Made by a program: the position numbers and the translations under genes. This document shows, in pieces, positions 1 through 6,246 of a DNA stretch of 14,794 nt. Source of the stretch: Campylobacterota bacterium (GTDB lineage Bacteria; Campylobacterota; Campylobacteria; Campylobacterales; Sulfurovaceae); the NCBI GenBank assembly GCA_030595845.1, contig JAUVCL010000036.1, positions 1 through 14,794 on the forward strand. Reading direction: 5' to 3'. Below the pieces are notes generated by a model. That model searched no databases and was not told the origin of the DNA. It saw only the letters and a list, made by a program, of their open reading frames with translations. Positions within the stretch are counted from its first letter, which is position 1. Each line of letters opens with the position of its first letter.

Positions 1-429
1 CTCAGCCAATGCTAGGCTCGGGTAACGAAGTGGTTCAAAATAAAATCTTCCTGCCACCACTCCCATACCTACAGCTGTATGCACATAATACTCTTTTGAT
101 TTACCAGTATTGATTTTTATCATATCATCGTTTTCTCCACCATCCATGTAGAAATAGTGTGTGCCTGCCGTTGTTTTATAGGCTAGTCTTGTTTGAGGTC
201 CCAGTGTCCCAATATATTTGGTTGTGTAAGTGTTTGGATCAAACTCAACGATTGTATTACTAAGTGCTGCCCCAACGAACTCAGGTCTTGAGAAGATGAT
301 ATACGATGCGTCATCATTTTGAGCATGTACGACTTTTCCTCCTGGTACAGGGGTAGATAAGCTACTTGCACAGCCAGATAGTAATATTAGTGCTGTTGGC
401 ACAGTAAGATATTTTATTATTTGCTTCAT
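1..429 (-). CDS. Putative lipoprotein, DUF2846-like (3' end outside window)
   Basis: The first 143 codons are visible; the frame stays open to the window edge, so the C-terminus is missing. The N-terminus MKQIIKYLTVPTALILLSGC is a typical lipoprotein signal peptide: charged start, hydrophobic core, and lipobox L-S-G-C with the lipidated Cys at residue 20. It should therefore be anchored to a membrane facing the periplasm. The rest has a beta-rich pattern with SRPEFVGAAL, a YIGTLG turn, TTAGTHYFY and KSKEYYV. This is reminiscent of DUF2846-type small lipoproteins (RP-x-FVGAA, then pG-x-H, then GK-x-YYV). That family link is from pattern memory and is only moderately secure; no molecular function is known. 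The start is supported by AAGGA five bases upstream and a TACAAT box further up. The gene stands divergent to the small ORF at 482. Confidence 0.75.
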   Translation of the reverse strand, partial: MKQIIKYLTVPTALILLSGCASSLSTPVPGGKVVHAQNDDASYIIFSRPEFVGAALSNTIVEFDPNTYTTKYIGTLGPQTRLAYKTTAGTHYFYMDGGENDDMIKINTGKSKEYYVHTAVGMGVVAGRFYFEPLRYPSLALAE

Positions 430-457
430 TTGGATCCTTGTTTTTAAAAGTAGAGAT

Positions 458-463
458 ATTGTA
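458..463 (-). promoter_or_regulatory. Candidate -10 box of the lipoprotein gene
   Basis: Read on the minus strand the hexamer is TACAAT, about 29 bases upstream of the lipoprotein ATG at 429, with a good AAGGA ribosome site between. There is no convincing -35 box, which is usual for sigma-70 promoters in Campylobacterota. Inference from sequence only. Confidence 0.4.
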
Positions 464-481
464 CTTGAAAAGGGGTTAATA

Positions 482-676
482 ATGATTGTTTCCTCCAATA
501 AAGAATCTATGTACTCTTACATAGGATATAGTGATGGTTTTGTAATTCTATTAGATGTTGATATTAATGAAATAAAACATCCACGAGTTGAATTTATTAT
601 ACAAACGAGAAGGGTATATGAAGCAGAGCTTGAAGGTGTAGTTACGATACACAATGGCATCGTGAGACTACAATAG
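482..676 (+). CDS. Small hypothetical protein, 64 residues
   Basis: I do not recognise this protein. It has no signal peptide, no cysteine motif and no membrane segment. Residues 18-61 alternate hydrophobic and polar positions (FVILLDVDI, VEFIIQT, LEGVVTI), suggesting a small soluble beta-rich fold. A real gene is favoured by a purine-rich ribosome site, AAAGGGG at 469-475, six bases before the ATG, and by its fit between the divergent lipoprotein gene and the convergent coiled-coil gene whose stop lies 11 bases away. Against it: the short length and lack of any recognisable family. A later Met (residue 10) is possible but has no better ribosome site. Confidence 0.5.
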   Translation: MIVSSNKESMYSYIGYSDGFVILLDVDINEIKHPRVEFIIQTRRVYEAELEGVVTIHNGIVRLQ

Positions 677-687
677 GAGTGATTGTA

Positions 688-1500
688 TTATTTGTCAGAA
701 GAAATCATCATTTTATTTTCTGCAATTTCAACTTTGACTATTTCTTCTGCAATTTTTGCAGTGAGTTCTGCTTTGAGAACTTCTAATCTGGTTAAATAAG
801 AAGAGATCTTTGCTGTCGCTTCAGCTTTAATACTTTCGAGTTTTTCTTCCTCTTCTTTAGAGAGAGGTGATTTTATATTTTTCATAGACGAGCGTGCTAT
901 CTCAATAATAGAATTTGATTTGGCTACTTCCACATCAGAAACAGATTGTGCAATTTGAACGGCAGCTATATTTTTAGCGATACTCAGTGTCTCTTCTGGA
1001 TGTTCAATAGTTTTTGTGGGTCCTACTTTACTCAGTTCAACTCTTTTTGTTGCCTCGACAATACTTTTGGAGGCATTTGCTTTGGCTATTTCTACAGAGG
1101 CAATGGACTTAATGATCATAGCGAGTGAAGCATCTTCTACCTTTCTACGGTCTTCTAGACTTGCATTATCTATATTGTCTACAGCCTGTGATATGGCAGC
1201 GATTGCTTTGGTTTTGGCTATTTGAACTTTGGCGGTGCTTTTTGCCATTTGAGCAATGGCATGTGTTTCAACAATTTGTGTGGAGATGGAATTTTCTGTC
1301 TTTTGATCGGATTCTCTTGCTAGATCCACTTTCTTTACCATGTTATCCAGAGCATCTAAAGCCTCTTTTCTGGCTTTTTCTACACTGTCAATAGCCTCTG
1401 TAAGATACTGAGAATACGTCTCTTCTACGGTATTTTCTTTGGTTGACTCTGCAAATGTGATCGTGACACTCAGTAGTGCGAGAATGATAATATTTTTCAT
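688..1500 (-). CDS. Exported alanine-rich coiled-coil repeat protein
   Basis: The first 17 residues form a signal peptide (hydrophobic IIILALLSVTITFA, likely cut before ES), so the 270-residue product is probably periplasmic or surface-exposed. The mature part lacks cysteine, tryptophan and any catalytic motif. It is almost entirely helical and rich in Ala, Lys, Ile, Val, Glu and Ser. A repeat is visible: AKSTAKVQIAKTKA (86-99), IKSIASVEIAKANA (130-143) and AKNIAAVQIAQSVS (175-188), a period of 44-45 residues, with a degenerate copy AEEIVKVEIAENKM at 251-264. This predicts a long coiled coil or helical bundle. It follows the thioredoxin-like gene by 22 bases and is likely co-transcribed with it. 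No known family was recognised; a structural or adhesin-like role would be guesswork. Confidence 0.8.
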   Translation of the reverse strand: MKNIIILALLSVTITFAESTKENTVEETYSQYLTEAIDSVEKARKEALDALDNMVKKVDLARESDQKTENSISTQIVETHAIAQMAKSTAKVQIAKTKAIAAISQAVDNIDNASLEDRRKVEDASLAMIIKSIASVEIAKANASKSIVEATKRVELSKVGPTKTIEHPEETLSIAKNIAAVQIAQSVSDVEVAKSNSIIEIARSSMKNIKSPLSKEEEEKLESIKAEATAKISSYLTRLEVLKAELTAKIAEEIVKVEIAENKMMISSDK

Positions 1501-1522
1501 AATTGTCCTTTGGTGTGAAGGG

Positions 1523-2056
1523 TTATTTTTTGCCCTTTGAAAGTTGTGAGATCAAATCTTCGAGTGATTCTTCAGGAAGCATACCTGCCTGAACAAACTG
1601 TACATCTCCTTGAGGATCCAGTGCTACCAAGAAAGGAATGCTCCCTTTCCATTGGGCTCTTTGTTGAATATAAGAGACTAACTCTGTAGCTTTTTCTTCA
1701 GATACTACAATATAGTTCATCCCTTTTTCTTTGGCAAATTTTTTGGTTTGTTCATGGTTGTACCCCTGTACTTCAATAGAAACAATGGCTAATTTGTCTT
1801 TATGCTTCTTTTGCAGTTTGATCAAGTGAGGGATAGAGGCTAAACATGGAGGGCATTTATGTCCAAAAAATTCTAAAAAGACAACTTTTCCTTCAAGGCC
1901 TTTGATCTTGAGTCCCTGTTCTGTCCCCTGTACATTATAGGTTTTTCCTGTAACGTCAGTCATTTTCATTGCTACTAAAGCACTTTTATCCTCTGCTGCT
2001 TGCGTGTATGTTAAAAGTGAAAAAAGTAGTAGTGCTTTTGTAAGTAAGTTTTTCAT
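1523..2056 (-). CDS. Periplasmic TlpA-like thioredoxin-family protein
   Basis: A 177-residue protein with a signal peptide (residues 1-20, cleavage after YTQA) and a single thioredoxin-like domain of the TlpA/ResA/AhpC-TSA type. The active-site motif is C68-P-P-C71 in the context VVFLEFFGHKCPPCLASIP, at the expected position after the first core beta strand. A cis-proline follows at P141 in GSIPFLVALD. Such proteins act as periplasmic thiol-disulfide oxidoreductases, often reducing apocytochrome c or other exported substrates; the actual substrate here cannot be told. The neighbouring coiled-coil protein has no cysteine, so it is not an obvious client. The start is supported by AAGG seven bases upstream. 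This is probably the first gene of a two-gene transcript. Confidence 0.88.
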   Translation of the reverse strand: MKNLLTKALLLFSLLTYTQAAEDKSALVAMKMTDVTGKTYNVQGTEQGLKIKGLEGKVVFLEFFGHKCPPCLASIPHLIKLQKKHKDKLAIVSIEVQGYNHEQTKKFAKEKGMNYIVVSEEKATELVSYIQQRAQWKGSIPFLVALDPQGDVQFVQAGMLPEESLEDLISQLSKGKK

Positions 2057-2093
2057 AAATGAACCTTGTATATAGTTTAATGTTTAATACTAA

Positions 2094-2099
2094 AGTATA
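2094..2099 (-). promoter_or_regulatory. Candidate -10 box of the thioredoxin/coiled-coil operon
   Basis: Minus-strand TATACT lies about 37 bases before the ATG at 2056, with the AAGG ribosome site between them. No clear -35 box. Position and sequence fit a sigma-70 promoter for the two-gene unit; inference only. Confidence 0.4.
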
Positions 2100-2158
2100 C
2101 ACTAACATAGGTGTGAAAATCGTGTAGTTTAGATAAATTATGTAGGAAGAGTTTTGCA

Positions 2159-2255
2159 AAGAGCACCTTTGGGACTAAAAGGAGAGAAATATTTAAAAGG
2201 AGACCTAAAATAGTTGTTTAAGGGAGGGAAATTTTAGGTGTCCCTAGATGCTCTT
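2159..2255. repeat. Imperfect palindromic element, MITE-like or structured RNA
   Basis: This non-coding block is bounded by a 7-bp inverted repeat, AAGAGCA (2159-2165) and TGCTCTT (2249-2255). It contains a perfect 9-bp inner inverted repeat, ACCTAAAAT (2203-2211) and ATTTTAGGT (2231-2239). The two ends align as imperfect terminal inverted repeats: GAGCACCTTTGGGAC on plus against GAGCATCTAGGGAC on minus. That architecture fits a small non-autonomous transposon remnant or fused insertion-sequence ends, or alternatively a structured transcript. TGTAGG occurs near both sides (2141-2146 and 2255-2260) but not exactly at the palindrome ends, so target duplication is unproven. No ORF lies inside. 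Confidence 0.4.
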
Positions 2256-2265
2256 GTAGGGCTAG

Positions 2266-2308
2266 TATAATACTATAAGGTTAACTGAATACTAATAGAG
2301 TGTATAAT
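2266..2308 (+). promoter_or_regulatory. Two TATAAT boxes upstream of the GH3 gene
   Basis: TATAAT occurs at 2266-2271 and again, as TGTATAAT, at 2303-2308. The second would start transcription near 2315, inside the heptamer repeats, and the first near 2278, upstream of them. No convincing -35 boxes were seen, as is common in this phylum. Confidence 0.45.
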
Positions 2309-2309
2309 A

Positions 2310-2344
2310 AATTAGAAATTAGAAATTAGAAATTAGAAATTAGG
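2310..2344 (+). repeat. Tandem heptamer repeat, five copies of AATTAGA
   Basis: Four exact copies of AATTAGA (2310-2337) are followed by AATTAGG (2338-2344). The last copy supplies the AGG of the Shine-Dalgarno sequence of the GH3 gene. The repeat fills the space between the nearest TATAAT box and the ribosome binding site, so copy-number change would alter the leader length in steps of 7 bases. Confidence 0.95.
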
Positions 2345-2350
2345 ATGAGT

Positions 2351-3436
2351 ATGTTTAAAAAATATGTTGTTGTGTTAGGGGTGTTATCTTCTGTGTTGTC
2401 TGCTGGTGTAAGCTTGGAACATAAAATAGGACAGATGTTAATGGTTGGATTTCATGGTACTTCTTCATCAAAAAATAGCCAGATATGTAGAGATATTAAA
2501 ACCTATAATTTGGGTGCGGTGATCTTGTTTGATTATAACCCTGTCAATAAGAGTAAACCTAAGAATATAGCTAATGTAAAGCAACTTAAAAACCTTACAA
2601 AACAGTTGCAGTCCTGTAGTAAAGATGGGAAACTTCTCATTGCGGTAGATCAGGAAGGTGGACGGGTACAACGTCTTAAGAGTAAATACGGTTTTTACGG
2701 TAAATTTCCTAAAGCGTCTGATGTGATTAAAATGGATCAAAGTAAGATCAAAGCGACATATACCAAAATGAGTAAAGAACTTAAATCTGTAGGGATCAAT
2801 TATGATTTGGCTCCCGTGGTCGATCTGGATATCAATATGAAAAACCATGTAATACATGGTCTAGGACGTTCTTTTGGTAAAGATCCTAAGATCGTAGCAA
2901 AATATGCTTCTACATTTATAGATGCGATGCACCATAACGGTGTGCTTACTTCCATCAAACATTTTCCCGGACATGGTTCTTCAGTAGGGGATACACATAA
3001 AGGTTTTGTTGATGTGACCAACCTATGGAAAGAAGTTGAACTTGAACCCTACAGACTACTCAAAGACAAGGCAGATACCGTCATGGTAGCACATGTATTT
3101 AATAAAAAACTTGATGCAAAGTATCCTGCCAGTTTATCTTATAAGACCATTACTAAACTGTTACGTTGGAAGTTGGGTTATCATGGGGTTGTGATCACCG
3201 ATGATCTTCAAATGGGTGCCATATCTAAAAAGTATGGATTGAAAAATACCTTGAAACTGGCTATTAATGCGGGAGATGATATTTTGCTGATAGGAAATCA
3301 GCTTGATCCTAGAAAAGTACAAAGTACAAAAACACTTGTAGATACGATTAGGACTTTGGTAAAAAATGGAGAAGTTAAAGAAGAGACCATCACTAAAGCC
3401 TATAAAAGAATACAGGTATTAAAACAAAAACTTTAA
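2351..3436 (+). CDS. nagZ: Exported GH3 beta-N-acetylglucosaminidase (NagZ type)
   Basis: Glycoside hydrolase family 3 enzyme that removes N-acetylglucosamine from muropeptides in wall turnover. Numbered from the upstream ATG at 2345 (363 residues), the landmarks are DQEGGRVQR (102-110), the NagZ signature KHFPGHG (205-211) followed by D216-T-H218 carrying the acid/base His, and VITDDLQMGA with the nucleophile at about D286. The product has one catalytic domain and none of the second GH3 domain of larger beta-glucosidases. Residues 3-20 look like a signal peptide (FKKYVVVLGVLSSVLSA), so it is probably periplasmic or lipid-free secreted, unlike cytosolic E. coli NagZ. I chose the ATG at 2351 because AGGA (2342-2345) sits five bases before it; the ATG at 2345 overlaps that site and adds only Met-Ser. 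Its stop overlaps the ruvX stop by three bases. Confidence 0.9.
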   Translation: MFKKYVVVLGVLSSVLSAGVSLEHKIGQMLMVGFHGTSSSKNSQICRDIKTYNLGAVILFDYNPVNKSKPKNIANVKQLKNLTKQLQSCSKDGKLLIAVDQEGGRVQRLKSKYGFYGKFPKASDVIKMDQSKIKATYTKMSKELKSVGINYDLAPVVDLDINMKNHVIHGLGRSFGKDPKIVAKYASTFIDAMHHNGVLTSIKHFPGHGSSVGDTHKGFVDVTNLWKEVELEPYRLLKDKADTVMVAHVFNKKLDAKYPASLSYKTITKLLRWKLGYHGVVITDDLQMGAISKKYGLKNTLKLAINAGDDILLIGNQLDPRKVQSTKTLVDTIRTLVKNGEVKEETITKAYKRIQVLKQKL

Positions 3437-3819
3437 TATTTTAGCCATCTTTCCAGGATGATCTTTGCCGCGATGGAGTCTATTTTTCCGTCTTTTTTAT
3501 GTTTAAATACCCCCATGGTGAGTTCTTTGGCTTCTATACTTGAACTCTGTTCATCTTGATAGGCTACAGGAATGTCAAGTTCAAGTAAAGAGACAAAGTG
3601 TTTGATACGTCTTTCCATCTCTTCTGCACTTTTGGCATCTTTGGGCAGTCCTACTATGAGTTTTTCTATTTCCCATTCTTTCAAAAATGTGTTGACATCT
3701 CTTGCTGCCTGATTACGGTTTTTTCTCAGGATAGCATTTTGGGGTATTACAATACTCTCATCAAGACAAATTGCCACACCTATACGTTTGAGACCTACAT
3801 CTATACTTGCTAATTTCAT
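3433..3819 (-). CDS. ruvX: Putative pre-16S rRNA nuclease / Holliday junction resolvase-like (YqgF/RuvX)
   Basis: A compact RNase H-fold protein of the YqgF/RuvX family, implicated in 16S rRNA 5' end maturation and, in older annotation, Holliday junction resolution. Expected motifs are present: N-terminal D7-V-G-L-K-R-I-G-V-A with the first metal-binding Asp, VGLPKD (56-61), D89-E90-Q91-S-S-S in place of the usual D-E-R-x-[ST]-S, and the C-terminal KID114SIAAKIIL with the last Asp. The Arg-to-Gln change in DER is the only notable deviation. At 128 residues it is slightly shorter than the typical 135-140. It has no Shine-Dalgarno sequence, and a TACAAT box ends exactly six bases before the ATG, so a leaderless mRNA is plausible. 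It converges with the GH3 gene. Confidence 0.9.
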   Translation of the reverse strand: MKLASIDVGLKRIGVAICLDESIVIPQNAILRKNRNQAARDVNTFLKEWEIEKLIVGLPKDAKSAEEMERRIKHFVSLLELDIPVAYQDEQSSSIEAKELTMGVFKHKKDGKIDSIAAKIILERWLKY

Positions 3820-3825
3820 AGTGTC

Positions 3826-3878
3826 ATTGTAACCAAATTTATACTGTTTTTCCTCATCATCAAGCGTATAGTTTGGTT
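3826..3878 (-). promoter_or_regulatory. ruvX promoter overlapping an inverted repeat
   Basis: On the minus strand TACAAT (3831-3826) is followed by six bases and then the ruvX ATG. It overlaps one arm of an inverted repeat: AACCAAA (3831-3837) pairs with TTTGGTT (3872-3878), and TATAC (3840-3844) pairs with GTATA (3866-3870), around a 21-base loop. As DNA this looks like an operator around the -10/-35 region. If transcribed from further upstream it would be a hairpin next to the start codon. Confidence 0.4.
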
Positions 3879-3973
3879 TTCTTTATGGATATTCCCTGTT
3901 TCAATAAGTAGAATAATATAATAAAAATTTATCTAACAAAAGTGATAGAAGTAAGTAAAAAAATAAAATCCTT

Positions 3974-3982
3974 TGCTAGAAT
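3974..3982 (+). promoter_or_regulatory. Candidate extended -10 promoter of the hybrid kinase gene
   Basis: TGCTAGAAT is an extended -10 match (TG-N-TAGAAT). It would start transcription near 3989 and give a leader of about 53 bases before the kinase ATG at 4042. The leader holds two tiny overlapping open frames, ATG-TCA-TTA-TGA at 3995-4006 and MKNISL at 4003-4023, preceded by AAGGG (3988-3992). Confidence 0.35.
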
Positions 3983-4041
3983 TATAGAAGGGAAATGTCA
4001 TTATGAAGAATATTAGTTTATAAAAATAAGGTAATGTTATT

Positions 4042-6237
4042 ATGGATTTAAAGAAAACTGCTACGATCTTCATAGGCTTTGGTATGGTAAATTTTGCGCA
4101 GGCTGGCGAAATGGCAAAGGCAGACGCTTTTTGGATATGGGTTGCACTTTTCGCTTTGGCGATCGTAGGTGTCATCATTCTTTTTGTTTCCTCCCATCAG
4201 GCGCGTAAGACACAGCATTTGCATAAAACCTTGTTTGACAAACAATTAGAGATGGAAAAAAACCAGACTCTTCTACTTACCAATATGAGTGAAAATATTC
4301 ATAATGTTGCGAAACAAGCGCTTGAAAGAAGCCAAAGCTCTTTGGCAAAAACAGCTAAACCATTTAAAAATAAAGATGAGATCCTGGCTAATGTTGAAAA
4401 TAGACTTTTGGATGTTACCAATGACCTGATCGATTTTCTCCGATTAAAATCAAAAAAAGTTGAGATCATCAATGAAGAGTTCAACATCAATAACGTACTC
4501 AACGAAGTATCCGGGTCACTGTGTTCTCAATTTGCAGGAAGCAGTACGGAACTCATTTTTGATATAGATAAAAACATTCCACGACGTATCATTGGTGATT
4601 CACTGCATTTGGGTCAAATACTTGACAGTATTCTTGCATATTTAATGGATCAGGGAGATGTGGAAGAAGTGAAGTTGGAAATTTCAATGTTTGATACCTT
4701 TGAAAAGAGAATGGAATTGCAATTCCAGTTTACAGACATAAGTAACGGGCTTACGCCTGAGGCTTTAGATAAATTATTTGTTCCTTATTATGATGAGGTG
4801 ACAGGAGCTTATGTCGGGTTGGGACTTTTTGTTGCCAATGAATTAGTGGGTATGATGGATGGAGAGCTTTCAATACACAGTGCCATAGGCAGAGGAAGTG
4901 CGTTTACGCTCTCTTTACCTTTTGTAACCATTGAAAGACGAAACAAAAGAATGTACAGACTGCCTGATCAAATACTCATAGAAAAAAAAGTTTTTATTGT
5001 GGACAGTAACTATAATTCTGCTTTGGCCATTAAAAAAATGTTTGCTTATTTCAGACATGAAGTGAAGGTTCTTTCCCAAGAAGAATTTATGAAAAATATT
5101 CCCAATCTTACCTCTTTTGATATTGTGGTCTTACATGAGAGTCTGTTTAATGTGAGACTGATTAAGTATTTGACTAAGATAAAAACGGAGAAAGAACTGA
5201 AGGTCATCGCACTGAATGCTTTATTGCAGGCAGATAAAAAAAGTTTTGTAAATGATGTGATAGATATCCATCTTTTTAAACCCTTAAACCAGGAACGTAT
5301 CTTTGAAATGATCATCAACTTGTATGATATTAAAGCATCTACCTATAGTGTAGATGAAGTGAAAGATGATACACCAAAGGCCAAGATACATAAAATGCAT
5401 ATGCAGGAGACCAAAGGGATCACAAGAGAGAAGTTTAAAGATTTTTCCGGTAAAAATATTCTGATAGTCGAAGATAATCTTATCAATCAAAAAGTACTTA
5501 TCACCCTCTTACATCTTTCAGGTATGGATATCACAATTGCCAATAATGGCCGGGAGGCGGTTGATATTGTCAAAGAGAGTAAGATAGAATTTGATATCGT
5601 ATTAATGGATATCAATATGCCTATTATGGATGGGTATACTGCCACACAAATGATCCGTCTTGACAGTAAGTATGACATGCTGCCTATTGTTGCCTTTACC
5701 GCATTGGTGCTAGACAGTGAGACCCAAAAAATGTTCCAGGCAGGTATTAATGCATTTTTATCTAAACCGTTGAATATAGGAAAACTCTATACGGCATTGG
5801 CAATGTACCTCACTGATGAACCGATCAAGAAGACAATCAAAAAGATCACTCAGCCTAAAAAGGTCATCTCATACAAGGGGATGAATATTGCTAAAGGTAT
5901 TGGGCATGCAAACAACAGTGAGACTCTGTACCTTGAAGTTCTTAAAGAGTTTTCTGAGGCTTACGGTACAAGTGCTGATATTTTTGTTAAACTCATACGA
6001 GAACAACGTTTTGAACAGATCAAAATGTTGTGCGTGGATATGAGAGGACTTACGGGTTCAATAGGTGCGGAGGATATGCATAACCTGATGACTGAAATCT
6101 TGCAGCAACTGATGTATAAAAAATATGATATATTTCCTAAATATAAAGAAAAATATATCTTTGAGATAAATACACTCAATAAATCGATCGCTGAGTATAT
6201 TCAGGCTACTGCATACGCGCAGTGTTTAGAAAAATAA
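4042..6237 (+). CDS. Membrane-anchored hybrid histidine kinase with degenerate phosphorelay sites
   Basis: A 731-residue protein with an N-terminal hydrophobic segment resembling a signal peptide (1-21, ending AQA), a transmembrane helix (about 30-50) and only some nine residues between them, so no periplasmic sensor domain. The cytoplasmic part shows a HisKA-like region (75-135) with E84 where the phospho-His of MSHEIR should be, and an HATPase_c-like domain (about 140-295). That domain keeps VGLGL (258-262) but lacks the N-box Asn (ILDSILAYL, 193-201). A first receiver (about 313-425) has H365 in place of the phospho-Asp. A second receiver (471-590) is complete: E477-D478, D523, T553, K575. 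The C-terminal HPt-like helix (about 630-720) has V665 in place of the His. Likely a signal-integrating pseudokinase-receiver; the start has TAAGG ten bases upstream. Confidence 0.85.
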   Translation: MDLKKTATIFIGFGMVNFAQAGEMAKADAFWIWVALFALAIVGVIILFVSSHQARKTQHLHKTLFDKQLEMEKNQTLLLTNMSENIHNVAKQALERSQSSLAKTAKPFKNKDEILANVENRLLDVTNDLIDFLRLKSKKVEIINEEFNINNVLNEVSGSLCSQFAGSSTELIFDIDKNIPRRIIGDSLHLGQILDSILAYLMDQGDVEEVKLEISMFDTFEKRMELQFQFTDISNGLTPEALDKLFVPYYDEVTGAYVGLGLFVANELVGMMDGELSIHSAIGRGSAFTLSLPFVTIERRNKRMYRLPDQILIEKKVFIVDSNYNSALAIKKMFAYFRHEVKVLSQEEFMKNIPNLTSFDIVVLHESLFNVRLIKYLTKIKTEKELKVIALNALLQADKKSFVNDVIDIHLFKPLNQERIFEMIINLYDIKASTYSVDEVKDDTPKAKIHKMHMQETKGITREKFKDFSGKNILIVEDNLINQKVLITLLHLSGMDITIANNGREAVDIVKESKIEFDIVLMDINMPIMDGYTATQMIRLDSKYDMLPIVAFTALVLDSETQKMFQAGINAFLSKPLNIGKLYTALAMYLTDEPIKKTIKKITQPKKVISYKGMNIAKGIGHANNSETLYLEVLKEFSEAYGTSADIFVKLIREQRFEQIKMLCVDMRGLTGSIGAEDMHNLMTEILQQLMYKKYDIFPKYKEKYIFEINTLNKSIAEYIQATAYAQCLEK

Positions 6238-6246
6238 ATTTTACTT

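Noticed and set aside
946..1394. Open plus-strand frames opposite the coiled-coil gene
   Set aside because: They are antisense to a repetitive Ala/Lys-rich coding sequence, have no ribosome sites and encode improbable Cys/Phe/Trp-rich proteins. The minus-strand frame has a signal peptide and clear repeats.
2310..2344. Possible CRISPR or iteron array
   Set aside because: The unit is only 7 bp with no spacers, no cas genes and no replication gene nearby; it is a simple tandem repeat.
4981..4990. A8 tract in the hybrid kinase as a phase-variable site
   Set aside because: Eight adenines is short for contingency-type slippage and such runs are common in this AT-rich sequence; there is no evidence of a frameshift.
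6238..6246. Bidirectional terminator between the kinase and NlpC/P60-SPOR genes
   Set aside because: Only nine AT-rich bases separate the stops and no inverted repeat is visible.
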